DNA of 64,000 bases from Rhodanobacter thiooxydans. Lineage in GTDB: Bacteria; Pseudomonadota; Gammaproteobacteria; Xanthomonadales; Rhodanobacteraceae. Shown here piece by piece: positions 49,652 through 57,969 of this stretch. The DNA is taken from positions 2,604,001-2,668,000 of the forward strand of contig NZ_CP127409.1 of the NCBI RefSeq assembly GCF_030291135.1. The letters are read 5' to 3'. A model generated the notes under the pieces. It saw only the letters and a program-made list of their open reading frames with translations, made no database searches and was not told the origin of the DNA. Both the position numbers and the translations under genes were made by a program. Every line of letters starts with the position of its first letter. Within the stretch, counting starts at the first letter, position 1.

Positions 49652-50667
49652 ACGGCGGATTCCGCCGCTGCCTCGACCGGCAGCGGATGCGGGAAGCGGA
49701 TGCGGGCGATGTTTTCCTGGCCCTGGCCCGTCTGCAGTTCCAGCGGCCAGGCAAACCGGTCGCTGATCCGCTGGGCGATGGCCAGCTCGAAACCGTGCCG
49801 GTCCGCGCTCCGCACGCGTACCGGGCGGCCATCGCCGCCGGGCAGCTGCGGCGCGGCCCGATTGCGCACGCTGACTACGCCGGGCAGCACGCAGACCACC
49901 ACGCTGCCCTGCTCGGTCTGCTGACAGGCATTGCGGATCAGCTGCCAGCACAGCACCGAGAATGCCTGCGGCGAACCCTGCAGCGCGAAGTGGGCAGGCT
50001 CCTCCAGCAGCAGCTCGATCGGGCGGCCGGCGAGCAGCTCGCGGGCGAAGTCCAATTCCTTGCGCAACGCATCGTTGACGATGAAATATTGGTCGTCGGC
50101 CGCGCTGTCGGTCTCGCGCGCAAGGATCAGCAGCGCGTCCACCAGCACCTCCATCTCGCGGGCGGCGCGCTTGATCCGGCGCACCGAGCGCACGCCGAAG
50201 TCACTGAGGCCATCCTCCTCGGCCAGCATGTCCACCGACATCTTGATCACGGTGAGCGGGCTGCGCAGCTCGTGGCTGGCGTCGCGGGTGAAATTGCGCT
50301 CGCGCTGGTTGTAGCTGGCCAGGCGCGTGGCGAAGCCGTGCAGCCCCTGCGCCAGCGAAGCCACGTCGGCATCGGTACTGGCGGACCACTGGTCCAGGTT
50401 CAATGATTCCGGGTCCAGCTGCTGGCCGTCCCAGCGGTTCACCATGCGGGCCAGCGTGCGCACCGGCCGCCACTCGCGTCGCAGTGCGAGCCAGGCGAAT
50501 GCGGTGGTGAGCACGATCACCGCAATCACCACCGCGGTGTGCGCGACGTTGTAGATGCCCAGGATGCAGACGATCACCACGATCAGGAACTGCAGGGCGA
50601 ACACCCACGCGACGCGCCGGCGGAAGGCACCCACCCGGAACGTGACCGCGTTGACCCTGCTATCCAT
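49648..50667 (-). CDS. sensor histidine kinase with degenerate ATP lid
   Basis: 339 residues. Two membrane helices (VFALQFLIVVIVCILGIY and AVVIAVIVLTTAFAWLAL) almost touch, so there is practically no periplasmic sensor. HAMP-like linker, then H132 in FTRDASHELRSPLTVIK. The N box is VLCWQLIRNACQQTEQG, but the DxGxG G1 box is absent: VVSVRNRAAPQLPGGDG takes its place. It may still bind ATP, as other such divergent kinases do. It follows its response regulator by 39 bases. Confidence 0.88.
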   Translation of the reverse strand: MDSRVNAVTFRVGAFRRRVAWVFALQFLIVVIVCILGIYNVAHTAVVIAVIVLTTAFAWLALRREWRPVRTLARMVNRWDGQQLDPESLNLDQWSASTDADVASLAQGLHGFATRLASYNQRERNFTRDASHELRSPLTVIKMSVDMLAEEDGLSDFGVRSVRRIKRAAREMEVLVDALLILARETDSAADDQYFIVNDALRKELDFARELLAGRPIELLLEEPAHFALQGSPQAFSVLCWQLIRNACQQTEQGSVVVCVLPGVVSVRNRAAPQLPGGDGRPVRVRSADRHGFELAIAQRISDRFAWPLELQTGQGQENIARIRFPHPLPVEAAAESAV

Positions 50668-50706
50668 TAACTGCGTGCGCCTACCTGTATGCGCGGTGAT
50701 CGTTGC

Positions 50707-51438
50707 TCAGGCCATCTGGGGCGAAGAGGCCACTTCCGATTCGAGATCCGCGAGACGATAACCTGCCGAATGGATGGTGTGTAACAGGGGTCGCGCGAAA
50801 GGTTTGTCGATGACCCGGCGCAGGTTGTACAGGTGCGAGCGCAGGGTGTCCGAATCGGGCAGCGTATCACCCCAGATCTCGCGCTCGATATCGCGCCGGC
50901 TGACCACTCGCGGCGACTCGCGCATCAGGATCGCCAGCAGCTTCAGGCCGATCGGCGACACGGTCAGTTCCTGGCCGTCGCGGGTCAGCCGCAAGGTGGC
51001 CGTATCCAGCGTCATGTCGCCCACGGTGAGCACCTCGGTGGATACCTGGCGGCGGTCGCGGCGGATCAGTGCGCGCAGCCGCGCTTCCAGCTCACGCACC
51101 TCGAACGGCTTGACCAGGTAATCGTCGGCACCGGCCTCGAGCCCGGCCAGCTTGTCCTCCAGCGTGTCGCGGGCGGTCAGCATCAGCACCGGGGTGGCTT
51201 TCTTGGCTTCCCGGCGCAGCTTGCGGCAGACCTCCAGCCCGTCCAGGCCCGGCAGCATCAGGTCCAGCACCAGCACGTCGTAGCTGTTGGACACCGCCAG
51301 GTGCAGCCCGCTCACGCCGTCGGCGGCGTAATCCACCGAATAGCCACGCCGCTCCAGGAATTCGCCGATCATCTCGGCAATCTGGCGGTTGTCCTCGACC
51401 AGCAGGATCAATCCCGCCTGTTCATCATGTACGGTCAT
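50707..51438 (-). CDS. OmpR/PhoB-family response regulator
   Basis: 243 residues. Receiver: LILLVEDNRQIAEMIGEFLE, phosphorylated aspartate in DVLVLDLMLPGLDGLEV, MLTARDTLEDKLAGLEAGAD and KPFEVREL. Effector: winged helix with VSPIGLKLLAILMRESPRVV, RRDIEREIWGDTLPDSDTLR and SHLYNLRRVIDKPF. First gene of a two-gene operon with the kinase. The perfect palindrome at 51456-51471 just upstream may be its own or another regulator's site. Confidence 0.94.
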   Translation of the reverse strand: MTVHDEQAGLILLVEDNRQIAEMIGEFLERRGYSVDYAADGVSGLHLAVSNSYDVLVLDLMLPGLDGLEVCRKLRREAKKATPVLMLTARDTLEDKLAGLEAGADDYLVKPFEVRELEARLRALIRRDRRQVSTEVLTVGDMTLDTATLRLTRDGQELTVSPIGLKLLAILMRESPRVVSRRDIEREIWGDTLPDSDTLRSHLYNLRRVIDKPFARPLLHTIHSAGYRLADLESEVASSPQMA

Positions 51439-51455
51439 CGTCCTTACCTCCGTGG

Positions 51456-51471
51456 CTTCACATATGTGAAG
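51456..51471. promoter_or_regulatory. perfect 16-bp palindrome before the response regulator gene
   Basis: CTTCACATATGTGAAG is a perfect dyad, 17 bases upstream of the ATG at 51438 and overlapping the expected promoter. OmpR-type proteins usually prefer direct repeats, so the binder may be a different dimeric regulator. Confidence 0.6.
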
Positions 51472-51537
51472 AGATAACCGGCGCGCAAGTGACGGCCGCG
51501 TGAAAGCCGGCGATGACGGTTCAGAACCGGTTCGGTT

Positions 51538-52149
51538 TCAATGCAGCAACGGTCGCAACGGCTTCCATACGGTAGCCAGCACCCGCGGCTGGGCGGCAGC
51601 CACCGGATGCAGGCCGTCGTCCTGCATCAACGCGGGGTCGAGCGCGACGCCTTCGAGCAGGAACGGCACCAGGGCGACGTGGCGGCTCTGCGCCAGTTCC
51701 GCGTAGATCGCGCGCAAGCCGTCGCGGTAGCGCGGGCCGTAGTTCACCGGCAGCTCGATGCCGACCAGCAGCACGCGTACCTTCGCTTGCTGCGCGATGC
51801 GGATCATCGCGTCGAGGTTGTTGCGCAGCGCCGGCAGCGGCAGGCCGCGCAGGCCGTCGTTGGCGCCCAGCTCCAGCACCAGCACCTCGGGCCGGTACTT
51901 CGCCAGCAGCGCGGGCAGGCGGTTGCGCCCGCTCAGCGAGGTCTCGCCGCTGATGCTGGCATTGATCGCGGTCCACTTCGGCACCATCTGGTTGAGGCGC
52001 GCATCCAGCAGATGCACCCAGCCGGCCTCGACCGGGATGTTGTGCGCGGCGGACAACGAATCACCCAGCACCAGCACGGTTTTCGGCGCCGCCGCCTGGG
52101 CGCTGCCGATGCCGCACAGAAAAACCAGCCACCACAGGCATCGACGCAT
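51538..52149 (-). CDS. tesA: TesA-like acyl-CoA thioesterase / lysophospholipase L1
   Basis: 203 residues from ATG 52149 with a signal peptide (WLVFLCGIGSAQAAA). SGNH hydrolase blocks: block I VLVLGDSLSAAHN (nucleophile serine), block II SISGETSLSGR, block III LELGANDGLRGL, block V MQDDGLHPVAAAQP (aspartate and histidine). Periplasmic, with thioesterase, esterase and lysophospholipase activity in E. coli. Its ATG overlaps that of the ABC ATPase gene on the other strand through CATG, so each gene's ribosome site is inside the other's coding sequence. Confidence 0.93.
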   Translation of the reverse strand: MRRCLWWLVFLCGIGSAQAAAPKTVLVLGDSLSAAHNIPVEAGWVHLLDARLNQMVPKWTAINASISGETSLSGRNRLPALLAKYRPEVLVLELGANDGLRGLPLPALRNNLDAMIRIAQQAKVRVLLVGIELPVNYGPRYRDGLRAIYAELAQSRHVALVPFLLEGVALDPALMQDDGLHPVAAAQPRVLATVWKPLRPLLH

Positions 52150-52849
52150 GAGCGATTCTTCCCGGCCTCTTCTTGAAGCCTGCGATGTTAGCAAGTCGGT
52201 CAACGGCCCCGAAGGGAGACTGGAGATCCTCAGCCGGGTCAGCCTGCAGGTGCGGCCGGGCGAGAGCTTCGCCATCGTCGGCGCCTCCGGTTCCGGCAAG
52301 ACCACCCTGCTCGGCCTGCTGGCCGGACTGGACACGCCGGACGACGGCAGCATCGCGCTGGACGGCCATGCGCTGCAGCTGCTGGACGAGGAGGCCCGTG
52401 CCGACCTGCGCAGAAAACTGGTCGGCTTCGTCTTCCAGTCGTTCCACCTGCTGCCCGCGCTCACCGCCGAGGAGAACGTGATGCTGCCGCTGGAGCTGGA
52501 GGGCAGCAGCGCGGCGCGTTCGCGCGCACGCGACGCGCTCGACGCCGTTGGCCTGGGCGCGCGGCGGCGGCACTATCCGGCCCAGTTGTCCGGCGGCGAG
52601 CAGCAGCGCGTGGCGATCGCCCGTGCGTTCGTGCACGGCCCGCGCGTGCTGTTCGCCGACGAACCCACCGGCAACCTCGACCAGCGCACCGGCCACCACA
52701 TCTGCGACCTGCTGTTCGCGCTGAACCGCGACCACCACACCACCCTGGTGCTGGTCACCCACGATGCGACCCTGGCCGCGCGGTGCGACCGCCGGATCGA
52801 GCTGGAAGAGGGTCGCGTCGTAGCGTCCGGCGCGGACGCGCAGGCATGA
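52148..52849 (+). CDS. ybbA: ABC transporter ATPase, LolD/YbbA type
   Basis: 233 residues. Walker A VGASGSGKTTLLGLLAGLD, Q-loop VGFVFQSFHLLPALTAEENV, signature LSGGEQQRVAIARAF, Walker B VLFADEPTGNLDQ, H-loop VLVTHDATLA. The FQSFHLLP and EPTGNLD pattern is that of the LolD/MacB group. Paired with the large permease by an ATGA overlap and divergent from tesA, the same arrangement as E. coli ybbA-ybbP-tesA. Confidence 0.94.
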   Translation: MSDSSRPLLEACDVSKSVNGPEGRLEILSRVSLQVRPGESFAIVGASGSGKTTLLGLLAGLDTPDDGSIALDGHALQLLDEEARADLRRKLVGFVFQSFHLLPALTAEENVMLPLELEGSSAARSRARDALDAVGLGARRRHYPAQLSGGEQQRVAIARAFVHGPRVLFADEPTGNLDQRTGHHICDLLFALNRDHHTTLVLVTHDATLAARCDRRIELEEGRVVASGADAQA

Positions 52850-55329
52850 AGATGCTGCTGCTCGCCCTGCGCAGCCTGCGCCGCGAATGGCACCTGCCGG
52901 AACTGCGCACGCTGGCCGCCTCGCTGGTGCTGGCGGTGGTGGCGCTGGGCGTGGTCGCCACGCTGGCGACGCGGATCGAACGCGGCATGCTGGCCAGCGC
53001 CGCCGAACTGATCGGCGGCGACGTCGGCGTGTCGTCGCCGCAGGCGCTGCCGGAAGCGTTCGTCGACAAGGCGCGCCAGGATGGCCTGCAACTCGCCCGT
53101 ACCGCCGGCTTCCCCAGCGTGGCGTTCGCGCATGAGCAGACCCAGTTGCTCGACGTGCAGGCGGTCGATGCGGCCTATCCGCTGCGCGGCAAGCTGGAAC
53201 TGCGCGATGCCGCCGGCCGCACGCGCAACGGCCACGCCCCGGCCGCGGGCGAGGTCTATCTCGACCATCGTGCGCTGGTCGCGCTGGGCCTCAAGGTCGG
53301 GCAGCCGCTGCAACTGGGCGGACGCGAGCTGACCATCGCCGCCGAACTGCTGCGCCAGCCCGATGGCGGCGAGCTGCTGGCGCTGGCGCCACGCGCGCTG
53401 ATGAGCCTGGCCGATGCCGAACAGGCCGGACTGCTCGGCACCGGCAGCCGCGCCCGCCATCGCCTGCTGCTGGCCGGTACACCGGCCGCGGTGCAGGCCT
53501 GGCGCGACTGGGCGCAGACGACCGCGCTGCCGCAAGGCGCCCAGCTGATCACCCCGGAACAGACCCAGGAACGCATGCGCACCTCGTTCGACCGCGCCGG
53601 TGCGTTCCTGCGCCTGACCGCCCTGCTCTCGGCGCTGCTGGCCGGCATCGCGATCGCGTTGTCCGCGCAGCGCTACGCGCGGCGCAAGACCACCGAAGTG
53701 GCGTTGCTGCGCGCGCTGGGCATGTCACGTCGACGCGTGCTGGGGCTGCTGCTGGGCACGCTGGGTGCGCTCGCCGTGCCGGCGACGGCACTTGGCGTAC
53801 TGCTCGCGTTGGGACTGGCGCAGCTGGCTTGGCTGCTGGCCAGCCAGCTGTTCGGCAACGTGCCGACCGTGCTGCCGCTGGCGCCCTCGTTCGCCGCCGC
53901 CGCGATGGGCACCGCCGTGCTGGTCGGCTTCGCGCTGCCGCCGCTGGCGCGGCTGGCCGAGGTCGCTCCGGTTGCCGTATTTCGCCAGAGCATGCAGCGA
54001 CGCGTGCGGCGTTTCGATGCGCTGTACCTGATCCCCGCGCTGGTAGCGCTGGGCCTGATCTGGAGCCAGAGCAGTTCGCTCACCCTGGCCGGCATCCTCG
54101 CCGCCAGCCTGCTCGGTGTGGCGCTGATCGCGGCGCTGCTGGCCGGCGCGCTGCTGTGGCTGGCCCGGCGCATCGCGCCCGGTGCGCACCCGGCGTTGCG
54201 CCTCGGTCTCGCCGCGCTGGCGCGACGGCCTGCGCTGAGCGTGATCCAGGCCACCGCGCTCAGCCTGGGCCTGTGCGCGCTGTTGTTGCTGGCGGTGGTG
54301 GCGCCGGCGCTGCTGCAGGGCTGGCGCCAGGAGCTGCCGGCGGACACGCCGAACTGGTTCGCGTTGAACCTGCAGGACGACCAGCGTGCCGGCTTCGAGC
54401 AGGCGCTGGCCAGGGCCGGCGGCGACCAGCTGAACATGCTGCCGCTGGCGGTCGGCAAGCTCACCGCGATCAACGGCCGCCCGATCGACCAGCTCGCCTT
54501 CGCCGACGAGCGCGCGAAGGACTGGGCCGACCGCCAGCTGCGGCTGTCCTGGTCCGCCGAGCTGCCGCCCGCGAACGAAGTGGTCGCCGGCCGCTGGCAG
54601 GGTCCGCAGCCGGCCCAGGCCGAGGTATCGATCGACACCATGTGGCGCGACATGTTCGCGCTGAAGCTGGGCGACACGCTGAGTTTCGACGTGGGCGAAG
54701 GCCGCATCGACGCCAAGGTCAGCAGTATCCGCAAGGTCGACTGGAGCTCGTTCCGGGTCAACTTCTTCCTGCTGCTCGACCCGGCCCACGCCGGCAAACT
54801 GCCGCATACCTGGCTGGCCAGCTTCCACCTGCCGCGCGGACATGCCGCCGAACTGGCGCAGCTGTCGCGCGACTACAGCAACCTCAGCCTGGTCGATGTC
54901 GACTCGCTGCTCGACCGCGTGCGCGAGATCGTCGACCGGGTCGGCAACGCGGTGCGCTGGATCCTCGGCTTCAGCCTGCTCGCCGGTGCGCTGGTGCTGG
55001 CCGCGGCGCTCGCCGCCAGCGCGGCCGAGCGCCGCCACGAAGCCGCGCTGCTGCGCACGCTTGGGGCGCGCCGCGCACAACTGCGCGTGGCCGCCGCCTG
55101 CGAATTCGCCCTGCTCGGCCTGGTCGCCGGCCTCACCGCCGCACTCGGTGCCGCCGGCGCGGGCTGGTGGCTGGGCCAGGCGGTGTTCCACATCGAGCAC
55201 TTCGTGCCGCCGCTGTGGCCGCTGCTCGGCGGTGCCATCGGCGCGGCGCTGGTGGTGATGCTGCTGGGCCTGGCCGGTACGCGCAAGGTCAGCCGCACGC
55301 CGCCGATGCGGCTGCTGCGCGAGGGTTGA
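52846..55329 (+). CDS. ybbP: ABC transporter permease, YbbP type
   Basis: 827 residues from ATG 52846. Duplicated FtsX architecture: an N-terminal helix (TLAASLVLAVVALGVVATLA), a periplasmic domain, four helices from AFLRLTALLSALLAGIAIAL, a second periplasmic domain, then the C-terminal FtsX domain with LGFSLLAGALVLAAALAASA and EAALLRTLGARRAQLRVAAA. Ends PPMRLLREG. It works with YbbA as a Type VII (mechanotransmission) ABC system. Its substrate is not established. Confidence 0.93.
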   Translation: MKMLLLALRSLRREWHLPELRTLAASLVLAVVALGVVATLATRIERGMLASAAELIGGDVGVSSPQALPEAFVDKARQDGLQLARTAGFPSVAFAHEQTQLLDVQAVDAAYPLRGKLELRDAAGRTRNGHAPAAGEVYLDHRALVALGLKVGQPLQLGGRELTIAAELLRQPDGGELLALAPRALMSLADAEQAGLLGTGSRARHRLLLAGTPAAVQAWRDWAQTTALPQGAQLITPEQTQERMRTSFDRAGAFLRLTALLSALLAGIAIALSAQRYARRKTTEVALLRALGMSRRRVLGLLLGTLGALAVPATALGVLLALGLAQLAWLLASQLFGNVPTVLPLAPSFAAAAMGTAVLVGFALPPLARLAEVAPVAVFRQSMQRRVRRFDALYLIPALVALGLIWSQSSSLTLAGILAASLLGVALIAALLAGALLWLARRIAPGAHPALRLGLAALARRPALSVIQATALSLGLCALLLLAVVAPALLQGWRQELPADTPNWFALNLQDDQRAGFEQALARAGGDQLNMLPLAVGKLTAINGRPIDQLAFADERAKDWADRQLRLSWSAELPPANEVVAGRWQGPQPAQAEVSIDTMWRDMFALKLGDTLSFDVGEGRIDAKVSSIRKVDWSSFRVNFFLLLDPAHAGKLPHTWLASFHLPRGHAAELAQLSRDYSNLSLVDVDSLLDRVREIVDRVGNAVRWILGFSLLAGALVLAAALAASAAERRHEAALLRTLGARRAQLRVAAACEFALLGLVAGLTAALGAAGAGWWLGQAVFHIEHFVPPLWPLLGGAIGAALVVMLLGLAGTRKVSRTPPMRLLREG

Positions 55330-55384
55330 GCCGGCATCGAAGGGCGGGCTGATAAAGTACGCCGACGCCCCACCGGACTTCCCG

Positions 55385-56503
55385 ATGATCGCAAGCCGCA
55401 CACGACAGCGTCTCAGGGAGGAGTGGCTGCTGTGGCTGTTCGCAGCGCTGGCGATCGCGCTGGCGGTGCTCGATCCGCAACCGCTGGCGAGCTATCGGCA
55501 CTGGCTGCAGTTGCCGACCCTGGCCGGCCTGACCGGCCTGCTGATCGCGATCCAGGGCATCCGCGACAGCGGCCTGGTGCAGCATGCGGCGGTGGCCGTG
55601 GTGGCGCGCGCGCATTCGCTGCGCAGTCTGGGCCTGTTGCTGGTGTCCGCGACAGCTCTGTTGTCGATGGTGCTGACCAACGACGTGAGCCTGTTCCTGA
55701 TCGTGCCGTTGACCTTGGCGATCGGCGCCATCTCGAACCTGCCGGTGCTGCGCATGGTGGTGCTGGAGGCGCTGGCGGTGAACGCGGGTTCCACCCTGAG
55801 CCCGATCGGCAACCCGCAGAACCTGCTGCTATGGCAGCACTCGCAACTGCCGTTCCTGCATTTCGCGGCGGCGATGCTGCCGGCCGCGGCGGTGATGTTC
55901 GTGCTGGTGGCGGCATTCGCCTGGCTGTGGCTGCCGCGCGACCGCGTGGCGTTGAGCCCGGAACGGATCGACGGCATGGTGGCTTCGACCCGTCTCGGCG
56001 CGTGTTCGATGGTCGCGCTGCTCGGCATGGTGCTGATGATGGAATACGGCCACGCGCCGCTGGGCGCGCTGCTGTTGCTGGTGCTGTTCGCGTTGCTGGC
56101 GCGATCGAGCCTGGCGCAGATCGACTGGTTGCTGCTGCTCACGTTCGCCGCGATCTTCCTGGGTCTGGGCCACTTCGCAAACCTGCCCCTGGTGCACCAG
56201 GCGCTGGACCGGCTCGACTTCGGCCAACCGCTGACGCTGTATGCCGGCGGCATCATCGCCTCGCAGCTGATCAGCAACGTGCCGGCGACGGTGCTGCTGC
56301 TCGAACGCACGCCCGACGCGATCGCGCTGGCGGTGGCGGTGAATGTGGGCGGCTTCGGCGTGGCGATCGGTTCGCTGGCGAACCTGATCGCGCTGCGCCT
56401 GGCGAAGCAGCCGCATGGACTGCGGCTGCTGCACCTGGTATCGATTCCGTTCCTGCTGGTGTGTGCGCCATTGGTGTACCTCGCCTGGCGCTGGCTGGGC
56501 TGA
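55385..56503 (+). CDS. SLC13/ArsB-type anion transporter
   Basis: 372 residues, about ten to eleven membrane helices. Two repeat signatures of the ion-transporter superfamily: LTNDVSLFLIVPLTLAIG with NAGSTLSPIGNPQNLLLW, and ASQLISNVPATVLLL with NVGGFGVAIGSLANLIALRL. Shorter than arsenite pump ArsB or citrate carriers (about 430). No ars or citrate genes lie nearby, so the substrate (dicarboxylate, arsenite or sodium/proton exchange) is open. Ends two bases before the converging DUF4097 gene. Confidence 0.87.
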   Translation: MIASRTRQRLREEWLLWLFAALAIALAVLDPQPLASYRHWLQLPTLAGLTGLLIAIQGIRDSGLVQHAAVAVVARAHSLRSLGLLLVSATALLSMVLTNDVSLFLIVPLTLAIGAISNLPVLRMVVLEALAVNAGSTLSPIGNPQNLLLWQHSQLPFLHFAAAMLPAAAVMFVLVAAFAWLWLPRDRVALSPERIDGMVASTRLGACSMVALLGMVLMMEYGHAPLGALLLLVLFALLARSSLAQIDWLLLLTFAAIFLGLGHFANLPLVHQALDRLDFGQPLTLYAGGIIASQLISNVPATVLLLERTPDAIALAVAVNVGGFGVAIGSLANLIALRLAKQPHGLRLLHLVSIPFLLVCAPLVYLAWRWLG

Positions 56504-56505
56504 CG

Positions 56506-57282
56506 TCAATCGTCGTCGTGCGGCACGCTGACCTTGCCCTTCACGCCGGAGTGGCTGACGTCGCCGCTGCCCTTGGCGCCGAGGCTGAGATCGCCGCCGA
56601 CGTCGCTCACCCTGAGGTCACCGGAACCCAGCGTGTCGGCATGCACGCTGCCACCGACGTTGCGCAGCGTGACGTCGCCGGATCCGATGCTGCCGATGCG
56701 GGCGTCGCCCTTGATGCCTTCCGCCTTGAAGTCGCCGGAGCCCACCGAGCCCAGTTCCAGGCTGCCGACGTCGGCGGCATCGACGTCGCCCGAACCGACA
56801 CTGGTGCCGAACTTGCCGGACACCTGGCGCACGTGCAGGTCGCCCGAGCCCACGCTGGTCTGCAGCTGCTGCACGCCGCCGACGTCGGCGTCGCCGGAGC
56901 CCACGCGCACGGTGACCGGCAGGTTTGCCGGCAGTTGCACGGTGACGTCGAGGCTGGTGTAGGAATTGCCGCCGAACAGATTGACACTGAAGCCGCCGCC
57001 ATCGCCGAGGTCGAGCAGCAGCTGGTCGCCTTCGCGTCGCTGGGTGACCTGCAGCTTGTCCAGCGCCGCCTGCTCGGAAGCGCAGGCGCGACCGTGGAGG
57101 GTGAGCTCCTTCGCATGGTCGCTGCCGGTCAGGTGCAGGTCGTAGCTGTGCACGTCGATCTGTACGCTGCGCACGCCGGCAAGGTCGAGCTGCAGATTGC
57201 GCGGTGCCTCGTACTTGCACGGGCTGGCGGCGAAGGCGGCGATCGGGGCGAGCAGCAGGGCTGCAGTGAAAAGACGGCGCAT
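56506..57282 (-). CDS. DUF4097 secreted beta-repeat protein
   Basis: 258 residues. Signal peptide (LFTAALLLAPIAAFAAS). From residue 126 a ladder of seven GSGD units at 128, 145, 163, 181, 200, 219 and 238 (spacing 17-19), each GSGD plus a hydrophobic strand such as VTLRNVGGSVHA or LRVSDVGGDLSL. This predicts a right-handed beta-helix with an acidic edge, perhaps binding calcium or a surface polymer. DUF4097 adhesin-like proteins share this pattern; no function is known. Ends PHDDD. Confidence 0.88.
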   Translation of the reverse strand: MRRLFTAALLLAPIAAFAASPCKYEAPRNLQLDLAGVRSVQIDVHSYDLHLTGSDHAKELTLHGRACASEQAALDKLQVTQRREGDQLLLDLGDGGGFSVNLFGGNSYTSLDVTVQLPANLPVTVRVGSGDADVGGVQQLQTSVGSGDLHVRQVSGKFGTSVGSGDVDAADVGSLELGSVGSGDFKAEGIKGDARIGSIGSGDVTLRNVGGSVHADTLGSGDLRVSDVGGDLSLGAKGSGDVSHSGVKGKVSVPHDDD

Positions 57283-57421
57283 GGAACTCTCCTTGGGTGG
57301 TCGACCTGCCTGAGATGCGGCCGGTGGCTAAAGGGTTGCAAGCATGATGGAAGCATGAACGCGCCCGTCAACGTACCGCCGCCGGCCGCGTTCTCCAGTC
57401 TACCTACCGAGGAGACACACC

Positions 57422-57916
57422 ATGCACCGCAAAACCCTGCTTGCTTCCGCGTTGGCCGTGCTGATCGCCGGATCGACCTCGTTCGCGATGGCCCAGAATA
57501 CGCCGGCCCCGCCGTCGCCGGCCCCGTCCGCGATGGCCGGCAAGGACATGCGCGCGCATCACGGCGACCGCGACCACGGCATGCGCATGCACCGCTTCGA
57601 CCACCGGCGCAGCGGTGTGATCGGCGACCTGCACGGCCTGGAGCGGCTGTACCTGCAGTCCGGCCGCAGCAAGGAGATGGCGTCGGTCTACAACGACGTG
57701 CTGGCGAAGTCGCAGGATCCGCGTGTGCGCGACTACGTCTACCAGCGGCTGGCCCGCCTGCAGGCGCAGCCGGCCAACGTCGACCAGGCCATCGCCACGC
57801 TGCGCAAGGGGCTGGACGAAAACCTGACCAACGAGGCGAAGATGCGTGCCGAGCGCGAGAAGATGCGCGCCGCCTGGCAGCAGCATGCCGACAAGGCAGT
57901 GCCGGCGGCCAAGTAA
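57422..57916 (+). CDS. small secreted His/Met-rich protein, unknown
   Basis: 164 residues with a signal peptide (LLASALAVLIAGSTSFAMA) and GAGGAG before the ATG. After a proline-rich spacer comes RAHHGDRDHGMRMHRFDHRR, rich in His and Met, followed by a helical part of about 90 residues (RLYLQSGRSKEMASVYNDVL, RLQAQPANVDQAIATLRKGL) with a TPR-like look. No family recognised. The His/Met cluster could bind metal. It is divergent from the DUF4097 gene. Confidence 0.75.
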   Translation: MHRKTLLASALAVLIAGSTSFAMAQNTPAPPSPAPSAMAGKDMRAHHGDRDHGMRMHRFDHRRSGVIGDLHGLERLYLQSGRSKEMASVYNDVLAKSQDPRVRDYVYQRLARLQAQPANVDQAIATLRKGLDENLTNEAKMRAEREKMRAAWQQHADKAVPAAK

Positions 57917-57969
57917 CTTCACGAAAGTCCGCCACGACCTGCGCGATGGCCTGGCGCCATCGTGCAGGT

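Noticed and set aside
57944-57962. Intrinsic terminator between the secreted-protein gene and mazG
   Set aside because: A seven-base-pair stem is present, but no T run follows on either strand.
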